Source: GCA-002704185 sp902588515
GTDB taxonomy: Bacteria > Pseudomonadota > Alphaproteobacteria > Pelagibacterales > Pelagibacteraceae
Length of the DNA: 64,000 nt
Direction of reading: 5' to 3'
Assembly: GCA_902588515.1 (NCBI GenBank)
Contig: CACIPP010000001.1
Span: 124,001 to 188,000 of the forward strand
How positions within the stretch are numbered: position 1 is the stretch's first letter; each line of letters starts with the position of its first letter. The position numbers were made by a program, and so were the translations under genes. A model generated the notes under the pieces. It was given only the letters and a program-made list of their open reading frames with translations. It was not told the origin of the DNA and did no database searches. Below are positions 42,841-51,551 of this stretch, one piece after another.

Positions 42841-43685
42841 AAACCAAAATTGCAATACAAGGAGAATTAGGGGCATACTCTCATCTAGCGGCTAAAGAAA
42901 TATTTGGAGATGTGGAAATCTCACCATGTAAAACCTTCGAAGATGTATTTGCTTTAATAAAATCAGATAAAAAAATTAAAACAGTAATTCCCATTGAGAA
43001 TTCTTTAGCTGGAAGGGTTGTAGATGTTCATTCATTGCTTGTTAAATACAAGCCTAAAATTATACGTGAACATTTTTTAAGAATAGAACATTGTCTTATA
43101 TCAAATCTTAGTAGTGACATAAATAAAATTAAATACGTTAAAAGTCATTCACACGCGATTAGTCAATGTCAAAAAAATATTCATTCCAAGAATCTTACAC
43201 CTATAATTACAGCTGATACTGCTGGATCTGCTAAATTATTATCAGAGAACCCCGATGACACGATAGCTGTAATTGCTTCATCTATATCGGCTGAAATTTA
43301 TAAATTAAAAATATTGCAAAATAATTTTGAAGATATGGAGGGAAATACTACACGTTTTCTTGTAATGGATAATTCTAATAATGACGAAAATTTTGAAAAA
43401 AATAAAAAATACATAACAACCTGTATTTTTAAATTAAAATCAATTCCAGGTGCATTGCATAAATGCTTAGGAGGATTTGCAAAAAACTCTATAAATTTAA
43501 CGAAATTAGAGAGTTTTTCATTAGATAATAGTTTTGTTCAGGCCATATTTTATGTTGATTTGGAAGGACATCCAGATGATCCTAAAATTTCAGATTCACT
43601 TAATGATTTAAAAAAGCAAACTGAAAAGTTAGATATTTTAGGAGTTTATCCTGCATCTTCATATAGATATCAAAAATTATCATAA
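42837..43685 (+). CDS. pheA: prephenate dehydratase
   Basis: A monofunctional prephenate dehydratase of phenylalanine synthesis (no chorismate mutase fused). The catalytic part covers about residues 3-185 (IAIQGELGAYSHLAA, VIPIENSLAGRV, ADTAGSAKLL, GNTTRFLVMD). The C-terminal ACT domain (from about 198) has KSIPGALHKCLGGFAKNSINLTKLES, expected to bind phenylalanine for feedback control. Length is 282 residues. Confidence 0.94.
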   Translation: MKTKIAIQGELGAYSHLAAKEIFGDVEISPCKTFEDVFALIKSDKKIKTVIPIENSLAGRVVDVHSLLVKYKPKIIREHFLRIEHCLISNLSSDINKIKYVKSHSHAISQCQKNIHSKNLTPIITADTAGSAKLLSENPDDTIAVIASSISAEIYKLKILQNNFEDMEGNTTRFLVMDNSNNDENFEKNKKYITTCIFKLKSIPGALHKCLGGFAKNSINLTKLESFSLDNSFVQAIFYVDLEGHPDDPKISDSLNDLKKQTEKLDILGVYPASSYRYQKLS

Positions 43686-43700
43686 ATCTTTGTGGTCGAT

Positions 43701-43728
43701 TTGAATTAAAATTGATATATTCTATTAT
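43701..43728 (+). promoter_or_regulatory. possible promoter of the SRP RNA
   Basis: TTGAAT (43701-43706) and TATTAT (43723-43728) are 16 bases apart, just before the RNA's GGGGG. A second -10-like TATATT at 43716-43721 would place the start exactly at 43728-43730, which fits the RNA end better, but has no good -35 box. Confidence 0.4.
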
Positions 43729-43729
43729 T

Positions 43730-43825
43730 GGGGGATTGGTGACAGGTGGATGTTGCGCTAACCCGGTCAGGTTCGAAAGAAAGCAGCCGTAACGTAAATT
43801 TTTCAGGTTGTTACTCAGTTCCCCG
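43730..43825 (+). ncRNA. ffs: 4.5S signal recognition particle RNA
   Basis: A small bacterial-type SRP RNA of about 96 bases. The conserved apical domain reads CCCGGTCAGG, a stem with tetraloop GAAA at 43775-43778, then GAAAGCAGCCGTAA, the Ffh-binding symmetric and asymmetric loops. The ends GGGGGATTGG and AGTTCCCC pair. It lies directly before dnaX, the classic alphaproteobacterial place. It binds Ffh and FtsY for cotranslational membrane targeting. The tetraloop is GAAA rather than the common GGAA. Confidence 0.92.
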
Positions 43826-43833
43826 TTAATATT

Positions 43834-45450
43834 ATGAATAAAAAAATAATACTACCACTTAAATATAGACCAAAAAATTTTGAAGAGTTGATTGGGCAAG
43901 AGTCCATGGTTTTATCTTTAAAAAGTGCTTTAAAAAAAAATAAGCTTCACAACGCATATATTTTGACGGGCATCAGAGGGGTGGGTAAAACAACAACAGC
44001 AAGAATTATATCTAAAGCTATTAATTGCAATAAGCATTTTGAGCATGGAGTTCAACAAAATAATGAAGTTTATTGTGAGTGTGATGATATTACCAAATCA
44101 AACCACATAGATGTGCTTGAAATGGATGCCGCATCTAAAACTGGGGTTGATGATATTAGAGATTTATTAGAGTCATCGAAATATCATCCTTCTGTTGCAA
44201 AGTATAAAGTTTTTATAATTGACGAGGCACATATGTTGTCTAAGCAGGCATTTAATGCTTTATTAAAAACTTTAGAAGAACCTCCAGATCATTTAAAGTT
44301 TATATTAGCAACAACTGAAATAAAAAAAATACCAATAACAATACTTTCAAGATGCCAAAGATTTGATTTAAAAAGAATTAAAATTGAAGAAATGATTAAA
44401 TATTTGACTGATATATCTAATAAAGAAGATATCAATATTGATAACAATGCTATTCAACTTATAGCTAAGTCATCCGAAGGTTCCGTCAGAGATGCTTTAT
44501 CAATCTTAGATCAAGCAAATATTATAAATATTGAAAAAGATAATATTTCTGCTGAGAATATTAGAAAAATGCTTGGATTAGCCGATAAAGATAAACTAAT
44601 AGAATTAATTAAAAATATCATAGATGGCAATGAAAAGACTTCTAGTTTAGTCTTAGATGAAATATTTGATTATGGATCAGATCCACAATTAGTTTTAGAA
44701 AATTTATTAGAGTTAGTATACTTAATATCTAGAGAACAAACTTTGGGTAATATTTCGTCAGATTTGTCGATTTCAGAAAATGAGTCAAAACAAATATGTG
44801 AGCTTTCAAAAAAAATAGATTTAACTTACACTTCAATTTTATGGCATTACTTATTGAAAGGTATTGAAGATCTTAAATTATTTCCAGATTCATTTATAGC
44901 GCTACAGATGTTAACCACGAGATTATGTAGATTAAAGGATATGCCTGACCCTCAAAAGGTGCGGGAGGAAGACGTTGATCTAAATGTTTTAAGTTCTAAA
45001 GAAGAAGGTGTCGTTAAAACACAAATAAAAACGATTGTCCAAGAAAAAAAGATTCCTGAAAACAAAAAAAATGATAACAAAATAATAAACTTTGTTTCTA
45101 AAATAAATAATATTGAAGACTTAATTAATATTGCTATCAAAAAACAAGAAATAGAACTTAAAAAAGATCTGGAAAGCAACGTAAGTGTAGTAGATTTTAA
45201 GCAAGGAAAAATAAATATTGAGTTTAATAGTAATCTTTCAAAAAATTTCCCTAAATTACTAACAAATAAACTTTTTGAATGGACAGGAAAAAAGTGGGTC
45301 ATAAGTTTCACAAACGATAAACGCGATAGACTTGCGAATAAAGAAAAAAACTTTGAAGAAATAAAGAGCTCAGAAGTTTATAAATCTGTTATGGAAAGTT
45401 TTCCTGATGCTGAGTTTATTAATAAACAAAATGTAAACGAGGATGACTAA
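43834..45450 (+). CDS. dnaX: DNA polymerase III subunit gamma/tau
   Basis: The clamp-loader motor of the replicase. RPKNFEELIGQE is followed by Walker A GIRGVGKTTTARI (about residues 47-59), DEAHMLSKQAFNALLKTLEEPP and the SRC-type sensor ILSRCQRFDLKRI. The zinc module is partly eroded: only three cysteines are seen (INCNKH and YCEC), the fourth being replaced. The tau-like C-terminal part (from about 370) is short. Length is 538 residues. Its stop shares one base with the ybaB start. Confidence 0.95.
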   Translation: MNKKIILPLKYRPKNFEELIGQESMVLSLKSALKKNKLHNAYILTGIRGVGKTTTARIISKAINCNKHFEHGVQQNNEVYCECDDITKSNHIDVLEMDAASKTGVDDIRDLLESSKYHPSVAKYKVFIIDEAHMLSKQAFNALLKTLEEPPDHLKFILATTEIKKIPITILSRCQRFDLKRIKIEEMIKYLTDISNKEDINIDNNAIQLIAKSSEGSVRDALSILDQANIINIEKDNISAENIRKMLGLADKDKLIELIKNIIDGNEKTSSLVLDEIFDYGSDPQLVLENLLELVYLISREQTLGNISSDLSISENESKQICELSKKIDLTYTSILWHYLLKGIEDLKLFPDSFIALQMLTTRLCRLKDMPDPQKVREEDVDLNVLSSKEEGVVKTQIKTIVQEKKIPENKKNDNKIINFVSKINNIEDLINIAIKKQEIELKKDLESNVSVVDFKQGKINIEFNSNLSKNFPKLLTNKLFEWTGKKWVISFTNDKRDRLANKEKNFEEIKSSEVYKSVMESFPDAEFINKQNVNEDD

Positions 45451-45767
45451 TGGACTTTAATAAAATGCTTAAACAAGCTCAAGAAATGCAAGAGAAAGTT
45501 CAAGAAATGAAAGATAAATTAAAAAATATTAAAGCTGATGGTACTTCAGGTGGAGGGCTTGTGGTTGCAACCATGAATGGCAGTAATGAATTGGTAGGTA
45601 TTAAAATAGATGATAAAGTTTTTAAAGAAGAAAAAGGAGTTTTAGAAGATTTAATAGTGGCGGCAATTAATAATGCAAAAAAAGCTGTTGAGAGTAAAAC
45701 GCAGGAAGAAATGTCAAAATTAACAGGAGACTTAAAATTACCTCCAGGAATAAAATTACCTTTTTAA
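45450..45767 (+). CDS. ybaB: YbaB/EbfC nucleoid-associated protein
   Basis: A 105-residue DNA-binding protein that forms tweezer-like dimers. MDFNKMLKQAQEMQEKVQEMKDKL, a helical start, leads to GTSGGGLVVATMNGSNELVGIKI and EEMSKLTGDLKLPPGIKLPF, the standard family ending. dnaX-ybaB-recR is one of the most conserved bacterial gene strings and points to a role in DNA repair or chromosome organisation. Confidence 0.96.
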   Translation: MDFNKMLKQAQEMQEKVQEMKDKLKNIKADGTSGGGLVVATMNGSNELVGIKIDDKVFKEEKGVLEDLIVAAINNAKKAVESKTQEEMSKLTGDLKLPPGIKLPF

Positions 45768-45773
45768 ATTAAT

Positions 45774-46382
45774 ATGGCAAACTCAAAACAACCGGAGTTA
45801 GATAATTTGATTCAGTTATTATCAAGGTTACCTAGTCTTGGTCCCAAATCAGCAAAAAGAATTGCGCTTTATCTTTTGAAAAATAAATCAAACTTAATGA
45901 AACCTTTGAGTGAAGCAATTACTCATGTTCATACAAATATTATAAAATGTAATGTTTGTGGTAATTTAACTTCTAAGGAGAGCAAATGCACTTGTTTAGA
46001 TATGAAAACAGATCAAATATGTGTCGTGGAAAATATCGCTGATATGTGGGCATTAGAATCTACAAGTGTTTTTAAAGGTCAATATCATATTTTAGGAGGA
46101 ACTCTTTCCGCAATAAACGGATCTAATCCTGAAGATTTACTAATTAATTCATTAGTTGATCGAATTAAAAAGTGTAATATTAAAGAGGTTATTTTAGCTA
46201 TATCTGCAACAATTGAAGGTCAAACCACTGCACATTACATAAATGACAGTTTAAAAAATCTGAATGTTAAAATAACCAAATTGGCACACGGATTACCAGT
46301 AGGAAGTGAAATTGAGTATTTAGATGACGGAACCTTGTTTTCTGCTTTTAAATATAGAAATTCATTTAATAATAAAAATTAA
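45774..46382 (+). CDS. recR: recombination protein RecR
   Basis: RecR helps load RecA at single-strand gaps (RecFOR pathway). It has the helix-hairpin-helix SRLPSLGPKSAKRIALYLL, the C4 zinc site (CNVCGNL, CTCLD), and the Toprim domain with ICVVENIADMWALE and LGGTLSAINGSNPEDL. Length is 202 residues. It is followed with no spacer by def. Confidence 0.96.
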   Translation: MANSKQPELDNLIQLLSRLPSLGPKSAKRIALYLLKNKSNLMKPLSEAITHVHTNIIKCNVCGNLTSKESKCTCLDMKTDQICVVENIADMWALESTSVFKGQYHILGGTLSAINGSNPEDLLINSLVDRIKKCNIKEVILAISATIEGQTTAHYINDSLKNLNVKITKLAHGLPVGSEIEYLDDGTLFSAFKYRNSFNNKN

Positions 46383-46886
46383 ATGTCAATTTTAAATATT
46401 TTAAAAGAGCCAAATAAACTTCTGAGACAAAAGTCGGCAGAAATTCACGTTATTGATGAAGAAATAAAAAATTTAGCAAAAGACATGCTTGAGACTATGT
46501 ACAACGCCCCAGGTATTGGATTGGCCGCAGTTCAAGTTGGCGTGTTAAAAAGACTTATCGTGGTGGATATTTCTAAAGAAGGTGAGAAAAAAAATCCAAT
46601 ATTTTTGATTAATCCGAAAATTGTATGGAAATCCGATACTTTAGTTAATAACGAGGAAGGGTGTCTCTCTATACCTGGATACTATGGTAATGTTGATAGG
46701 TATGAAAGTTGCAAAATAGAGTATTTGGATATTGAAGGAAAGCTAAATAATATTAATGTAAGCGGATTATTATCAAGATGTATTCAGCATGAGATAGATC
46801 ATTGTAATGGAGTTTTGTTTCTCGACCATTTATCACAATTAAAAAGAGAGATTATTCAAAAGAAAATTCAAAAAAACCACTTATAA
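46383..46886 (+). CDS. def: peptide deformylase
   Basis: Removes the formyl group from new proteins. The three motifs are GIGLAAVQVG, EEGCLSIPG (metal Cys) and QHEIDHCNGVLFLD (HExxH type; the Glu is catalytic). Length is 167 residues. Directly followed by fmt, its partner enzyme in the formylmethionine cycle, after 3 bases. Confidence 0.96.
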   Translation: MSILNILKEPNKLLRQKSAEIHVIDEEIKNLAKDMLETMYNAPGIGLAAVQVGVLKRLIVVDISKEGEKKNPIFLINPKIVWKSDTLVNNEEGCLSIPGYYGNVDRYESCKIEYLDIEGKLNNINVSGLLSRCIQHEIDHCNGVLFLDHLSQLKREIIQKKIQKNHL

Positions 46887-46889
46887 TAA

Positions 46890-47795
46890 ATGTCATCAAA
46901 CATAATTTTTATGGGCACTCCAGATTTTGCAATTCCAGCATTAAAAGAAATTAATAAATATTTTAAATTAAGTTGTGTAATTTCTCAGCCAGCTAAAAAG
47001 GCAAAAAGAGGACATAATATCTTAAAAAGTCCAGTACAAAATTTTGCAGAGCAGAACAAACTAATTATTAAAACCCCAACCAGAATTGAAGATGAATATA
47101 ATTATTTAAAAGAAATCAATATTGATCTTGCTATTGTTGTTGCCTATGGGCAAATAATACCTAGCAAAATTCTAAAATTATCTAAAAATGGATTTATTAA
47201 CATTCATGCCTCCCTATTACCTAAATGGAGAGGTGCTGCTCCAATACAAAGATCGATTATGTCTGGTGAAAATATTACAGGTATAACTATTATGAAAATT
47301 GAAAAGGAATTAGACAGTGGACCAATCCTACTGAGCAAATCTATTAAATCAGGAAATTTAACTTTTGGTCAATTAGAAAAAAGTCTATCAGAGTTGGGGT
47401 CAAAAGTAATAGTTGATTGTATTAATAAAGTACTTAATGGAACTGCAGAATATATTCCCCAAAATAAAATTGGTGTGTCGTACGCAAAAAAAATTACAAA
47501 GCTAGATGAGAAAATTGATTGGAATGAAAATGCAGAAAATATTATTTTTAAAATAAATGCATTAAATCCTAAACCAGGGGCATATTTTGATTATAAAAAT
47601 GAAAAAATAAAAGTGTATTCAGCTAAAATTTCTGATTTAACGTCACGTAAACCTGGAATGATTATCGACTCAAAAAAAATTATTATATCATGTAAGGATC
47701 GCTCAATAGAGATATTAGAACTGCAAAGAAGTGGAAAGAAAATTCAACTAAAAGAAAATTTTATCTTAGGATTTAAATTCGATGAGCAGATTTAA
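46890..47795 (+). CDS. fmt: methionyl-tRNA formyltransferase
   Basis: Formylates the initiator Met-tRNA. The start IIFMGTPDFAIPALKEI, the folate-binding NIHASLLPKWRGAAPIQRSI and GITIMKIEKELDSGPILL are diagnostic. The C-terminal tRNA-binding barrel is present from about residue 205. Length is 301 residues. It overlaps truA by 14 bases. Confidence 0.96.
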   Translation: MSSNIIFMGTPDFAIPALKEINKYFKLSCVISQPAKKAKRGHNILKSPVQNFAEQNKLIIKTPTRIEDEYNYLKEINIDLAIVVAYGQIIPSKILKLSKNGFINIHASLLPKWRGAAPIQRSIMSGENITGITIMKIEKELDSGPILLSKSIKSGNLTFGQLEKSLSELGSKVIVDCINKVLNGTAEYIPQNKIGVSYAKKITKLDEKIDWNENAENIIFKINALNPKPGAYFDYKNEKIKVYSAKISDLTSRKPGMIIDSKKIIISCKDRSIEILELQRSGKKIQLKENFILGFKFDEQI

Positions 47796-48519
47796 ATGTA
47801 TCGTAGAGTACGATGGCAAAAAATTTTGCGGATGGCAGTCTCAACCTCATAGGAATACAGTACAGCAGTGTATTGAAACTGCTTTGCAAAAAATCATAAA
47901 AAAAAAAATTAAAATATTTGGATCTGGTAGGACTGACTCTGGTGTTCATGCCATTGGCCAGGTATTTCACTTTGACTACGATGGACGGATACAAGCCTTT
48001 AAGATTTTGGAGGGAACAAATCACTTTCTAAAAAAAAAGAATATCAGTATAATTAAAGTTCAAAAAGTTAAAAAAAAATTTAATTCAAGAAAAAATGCAA
48101 TTTTAAGAATTTATCATTATATTATAATTAACCGAAAATCTAACCTCTCTCTAATGAATGGTAGAGCATGGCATGTAAAAAAAAAACTTGATATAAAAAA
48201 AATGCAAAATGCTGCTAAACTATTTTTAGGCAAGCATGACTTTACAACTTTTCGATCAAAGTCCTGTAATGCAAAGTCGCCAATAAAAACAATTGAATAC
48301 TCCAGGATCAAAAAATCTGATAAAAAAATCATTTATGTTGTAAAATCGAGATCATTTTTACAACATCAAGTACGATCAATGATTGGTGCTATAAAATATG
48401 TCGGTGAAGGAAAGTGGAATATTGACGATTTAAAGAAGGCAATTGAAAAAAAGAATAGAAATAGCTGTCCTCCTGTGGCTCCTCCTTGTGGTTTATATCT
48501 CTTCAAAGTACAATATTAG
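47782..48519 (+). CDS. truA: tRNA pseudouridine(38-40) synthase
   Basis: TruA modifies uridines 38-40 of tRNA anticodon stems. The catalytic Asp lies in GSGRTDSGVHAIGQV, and the start FKCIVEYDGKKFCGWQSQP and the end FLQHQVRSMIGAIKYVGEGKW with PVAPPCGLYLF are standard. Length is 245 residues. In many alphaproteobacteria dapE would follow; here an acetoacetyl-CoA synthetase and two others are inserted. Confidence 0.96.
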   Translation: MSRFKCIVEYDGKKFCGWQSQPHRNTVQQCIETALQKIIKKKIKIFGSGRTDSGVHAIGQVFHFDYDGRIQAFKILEGTNHFLKKKNISIIKVQKVKKKFNSRKNAILRIYHYIIINRKSNLSLMNGRAWHVKKKLDIKKMQNAAKLFLGKHDFTTFRSKSCNAKSPIKTIEYSRIKKSDKKIIYVVKSRSFLQHQVRSMIGAIKYVGEGKWNIDDLKKAIEKKNRNSCPPVAPPCGLYLFKVQY

Positions 48520-48521
48520 GG

Positions 48522-50456
48522 ATGAACAAAAATCTTCTATGGAAAGCCTCCAATACAATAGTTGAATCATCTAATATTTTTAAATTTTCAAAAAAAGTTG
48601 AAAATAAATTTAATTTAAATTTTAAAAAAAACTTTAACTCTCTCTGGAATTGGAGTCTTAAAAATAATGAAGTTTTTTGGTCAGAACTATGGGATTTTTC
48701 AGATATAAAAGGTGATAAGGGTAAGAGAATTTTAGATAAAAACAAAATTTTTTACAAAAATATTTTCTTTCCAGACGCGAAGTTAAATTTTGCTGAAAAC
48801 TTAATTCCATTAACCTCTAAAGAAATTGCTGTATTCAGCTTAAAAGAGAATGGAACAGAGGATTTTATAACATGGGAAGAATTATTTAGTAATGTTTGCA
48901 AATTTTCAGATTATTTGAATAAAACGAATATTAAAAAAGGCGATGTGGTAGCAGCCTACGTTCCGAATACAATTGAAACTATCGTAGCTTTTCTTGGTTC
49001 AACTAAAAACGGCTGCATTTGGTCAAGCTGTTCTCCAGACTTTGGTCCACAAGGTGTGATTGAAAGATTTAAACAAATTGAGCCAAAAGTTTTAATTACT
49101 TGTGATCATTACTATTATAATGGAAAAAAAATAAATATATTAAATAATGTAGAAATTATTACCAAATCAATTCCCTCTATTCAAAAAGTAATAGTATTTT
49201 CTTACGATAATACCAAGATCGATAAAAAATATTTGTCTTACTATGATATTCTTAAAAATTCAAAAAAAGATACGAACTTTCAAAAATTTGATTTTAATCA
49301 TCCTGTGTATATTCTTTACTCGAGTGGTACAACGGGTACACCCAAATGCATTGTTCACGGATCTGGCAATGCACTTATTGAACAAAAAAAAGAACTCTTA
49401 ATTCATTGTAATGTAAAAAAAAATGACAAGGTTTTTTATTATACTTCTACAGGATGGATGATGTGGAATTGGCAAGTAGCTGCACTTTCCTGCGGAGCAT
49501 CTATATATTTGTATGATGGATCACCTTTATACCCAGAAATTGATATATTACTTAAATATTGTTCACAAAAAAAATTTACATTGTTTGGAGTGGGCGCAAA
49601 ATATTTAGATCATTTAAAAAATGAAAATTATAATAGTAAACATCTTGATTTAATAAATTTAAAAACTATTTGCTCAACAGGTTCACCACTTATCAGCGAG
49701 AGTTTTGATTATGTTTATAATTATATCAAAAAAGATGTTCATTTAGCTTCTATCAGTGGTGGAACGGACGTAGTTGGATGTTTAGTTGCAGGTAATTTAT
49801 ACGATGGAGTTTATGCCGGTGAGATCCAAGGTCCAAGCTTAGGTCTAGATATTGATGTTTTTGACGAAGATGGTAAAAAACTTTCTAACAATCATAAAGG
49901 CGAATTAGTTGTTAAGACACCTTTCCCTTCAATGCCCATAAAATTTTGGAATGACAATAATTCAGAAAAAATGCATGATGCTTATTTTAATAAGTATCCT
50001 AATATTTGGTATCATGGAGATTTTATTCAAAAAACATTAAATCATGGGTATATTATTTTTGGTAGATCAGACGCTACACTTAAACCAGGCGGAGTGAGAA
50101 TAGGTACTGCGGAAATATATCGTCAAGTAGAAAATTTTAGTGAAGTAAATGAAGCTTTAGTTGTTGGACAAAATTTTAATGATGATATCAGAATAATTCT
50201 TTTTATTAATTTGAAAGATCCAAATATACTTAACAGTGAATTGGAAGAAAAAATTAAATTTAATATTCGCCAAAATTGTTCACCAAAACATGTGCCCTCT
50301 ATAATTATTGAATGTCCAGAAATACCTAAAACGAAAAGTGGAAAAATTGTTGAAATAGCAGTTAGAAAAATATTAAATGGAGAAAAGATTAACAATTTAG
50401 AGGCTATAGCAAATCCAGGATCACTTGAATTTTTTAAAAATTTGAAAATAAATTAA
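48522..50456 (+). CDS. aacS: acetoacetyl-CoA synthetase
   Basis: An ANL-family ligase that activates acetoacetate to acetoacetyl-CoA. I place the start at ATG 48522 (MNKNLLWKASN), 2 bases past truA, over a TTG at 48486 inside truA; this gives 644 residues, right for this class. FFPDAKLNFAENLI, the P-loop YSSGTTGTPKCIVHG, STGWMMWNWQ, ISGGTDVVGCL and the catalytic lysine end region PKTKSGKIVEIAVRK fit acetoacetyl- rather than acetyl-CoA synthetase. It may salvage ketone bodies or serve polyhydroxybutyrate-type metabolism. Confidence 0.9.
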   Translation: MNKNLLWKASNTIVESSNIFKFSKKVENKFNLNFKKNFNSLWNWSLKNNEVFWSELWDFSDIKGDKGKRILDKNKIFYKNIFFPDAKLNFAENLIPLTSKEIAVFSLKENGTEDFITWEELFSNVCKFSDYLNKTNIKKGDVVAAYVPNTIETIVAFLGSTKNGCIWSSCSPDFGPQGVIERFKQIEPKVLITCDHYYYNGKKINILNNVEIITKSIPSIQKVIVFSYDNTKIDKKYLSYYDILKNSKKDTNFQKFDFNHPVYILYSSGTTGTPKCIVHGSGNALIEQKKELLIHCNVKKNDKVFYYTSTGWMMWNWQVAALSCGASIYLYDGSPLYPEIDILLKYCSQKKFTLFGVGAKYLDHLKNENYNSKHLDLINLKTICSTGSPLISESFDYVYNYIKKDVHLASISGGTDVVGCLVAGNLYDGVYAGEIQGPSLGLDIDVFDEDGKKLSNNHKGELVVKTPFPSMPIKFWNDNNSEKMHDAYFNKYPNIWYHGDFIQKTLNHGYIIFGRSDATLKPGGVRIGTAEIYRQVENFSEVNEALVVGQNFNDDIRIILFINLKDPNILNSELEEKIKFNIRQNCSPKHVPSIIIECPEIPKTKSGKIVEIAVRKILNGEKINNLEAIANPGSLEFFKNLKIN

Positions 50457-50457
50457 T

Positions 50458-50631
50458 ATGGACGAAGACGATATAATTAAGGAAAAACAAATTAAGATTG
50501 ATGAATTAAGTATTTCTGAAATTGAAGAGTTGATCAAGGAATATAAAAGAAAAATAGTCGATCTTGAAAATAAAATTTCTGAGAAAAAGAATGATCAAAT
50601 TCAAGCAGAAAATATATTTAAAAAAAATTAG
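50458..50631 (+). CDS. DUF1192-type small protein
   Basis: A 57-residue acidic, coiled-coil protein: MDEDDI, then IDELSISEIEELIKEYKRK and IVDLENKISEKK. The short acidic start, the SISEIEELI helix and the L-x-x-K-I pattern match DUF1192 proteins, which are small and widespread in alphaproteobacteria with no known function. It follows the acetoacetyl-CoA synthetase gene by one base and overlaps the convergent deacylase gene by 4. Confidence 0.75.
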   Translation: MDEDDIIKEKQIKIDELSISEIEELIKEYKRKIVDLENKISEKKNDQIQAENIFKKN

Positions 50632-51551
50632 ATTTTAGCTAAAGACTTTACGTGAAATTTAGAGCTTTCAGAAATTGATTTTAAATCATATCCACCCTCT
50701 AAAACGGAAACTATTTTTCCAGCACAATGTTTTGCAGCATATTTTTTTACTTTAAAAGTTAAATATTCATAATCAATTGACTCTAGATTAATCTCGGCTA
50801 AAGGATCGTTTTTATGGGCATCAAAACCACAGGATATTAATATAAATTCAGGTTGATATTTGTCGATTTCAATAAATATTTTTTCGTAAATCTTATAAAA
50901 ATCATTTGATGACAAACCTGCTTTCAAAGGAAAGAAACGTATGTTATCAAAATGACCTCTTACCTTTTCAGTACCATCTCCAGGAGGATAAAATGGATAT
51001 TGATGTGAAGAAATTAAAAATATATTTTTTTTATTAGATATAATTTCAGCTGTACCATCACCTCTATGCACGTCCCAATCTAAAATCAATACTCTTTTTA
51101 AGTTATAGTTTTTTACTAAATAACATGCTCCAATAGCAATGTTATTAAATATACAAAAACCAGCAGCAAAATTGCTGTGCGCGTGATGTCCTGGTGGTCT
51201 TATACTAACAAATGCATTTTGATAAGATCCATCTTGGACATTATCTATAGCAGTTAGAACAGAATTTACTGCATCATAAGATGCTTGTTTTGATCCTTGA
51301 GATACAATTGTATCTGAATCTAAAAAAGCTAAACCATTATTAGGAAATGAATTATTAACTTTTTCTATATATTTTTTGTCATGAGCTAATTCAATCAATT
51401 TCGTGCTAAAATTTTTTGTTTCAACCCACTCTGTATTTTTAATATTGTCTATTGCAGTATTGATTGAAGTTACTCTATTAACATTTTCTGGATGCCCAGG
51501 TCCATTATCATGATTTTGATATGTTTTTGTGGTGATCAGACAAGTCTTCAC
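50628..51551 (-). CDS. HDAC-family deacylase
   Basis: A 307-residue zinc amidohydrolase of the histone deacetylase/acetoin-utilisation/acetylpolyamine family. GPGHPENVNRV is the entry loop, the charge-relay histidines are in RPPGHHAHSNFA, the zinc ligands are in LDWDVHRGDGTAE, and CGFDAHKNDPLAE gives the third ligand. In most relatives the second motif reads DVHHGNGT; here His is Arg and Asn is Asp. The bacterial substrate is unknown (protein acetyl-lysine, polyamines or acetoin-linked). It overlaps dapE by 4 bases. Confidence 0.88.
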   Translation of the reverse strand: MKTCLITTKTYQNHDNGPGHPENVNRVTSINTAIDNIKNTEWVETKNFSTKLIELAHDKKYIEKVNNSFPNNGLAFLDSDTIVSQGSKQASYDAVNSVLTAIDNVQDGSYQNAFVSIRPPGHHAHSNFAAGFCIFNNIAIGACYLVKNYNLKRVLILDWDVHRGDGTAEIISNKKNIFLISSHQYPFYPPGDGTEKVRGHFDNIRFFPLKAGLSSNDFYKIYEKIFIEIDKYQPEFILISCGFDAHKNDPLAEINLESIDYEYLTFKVKKYAAKHCAGKIVSVLEGGYDLKSISESSKFHVKSLAKI

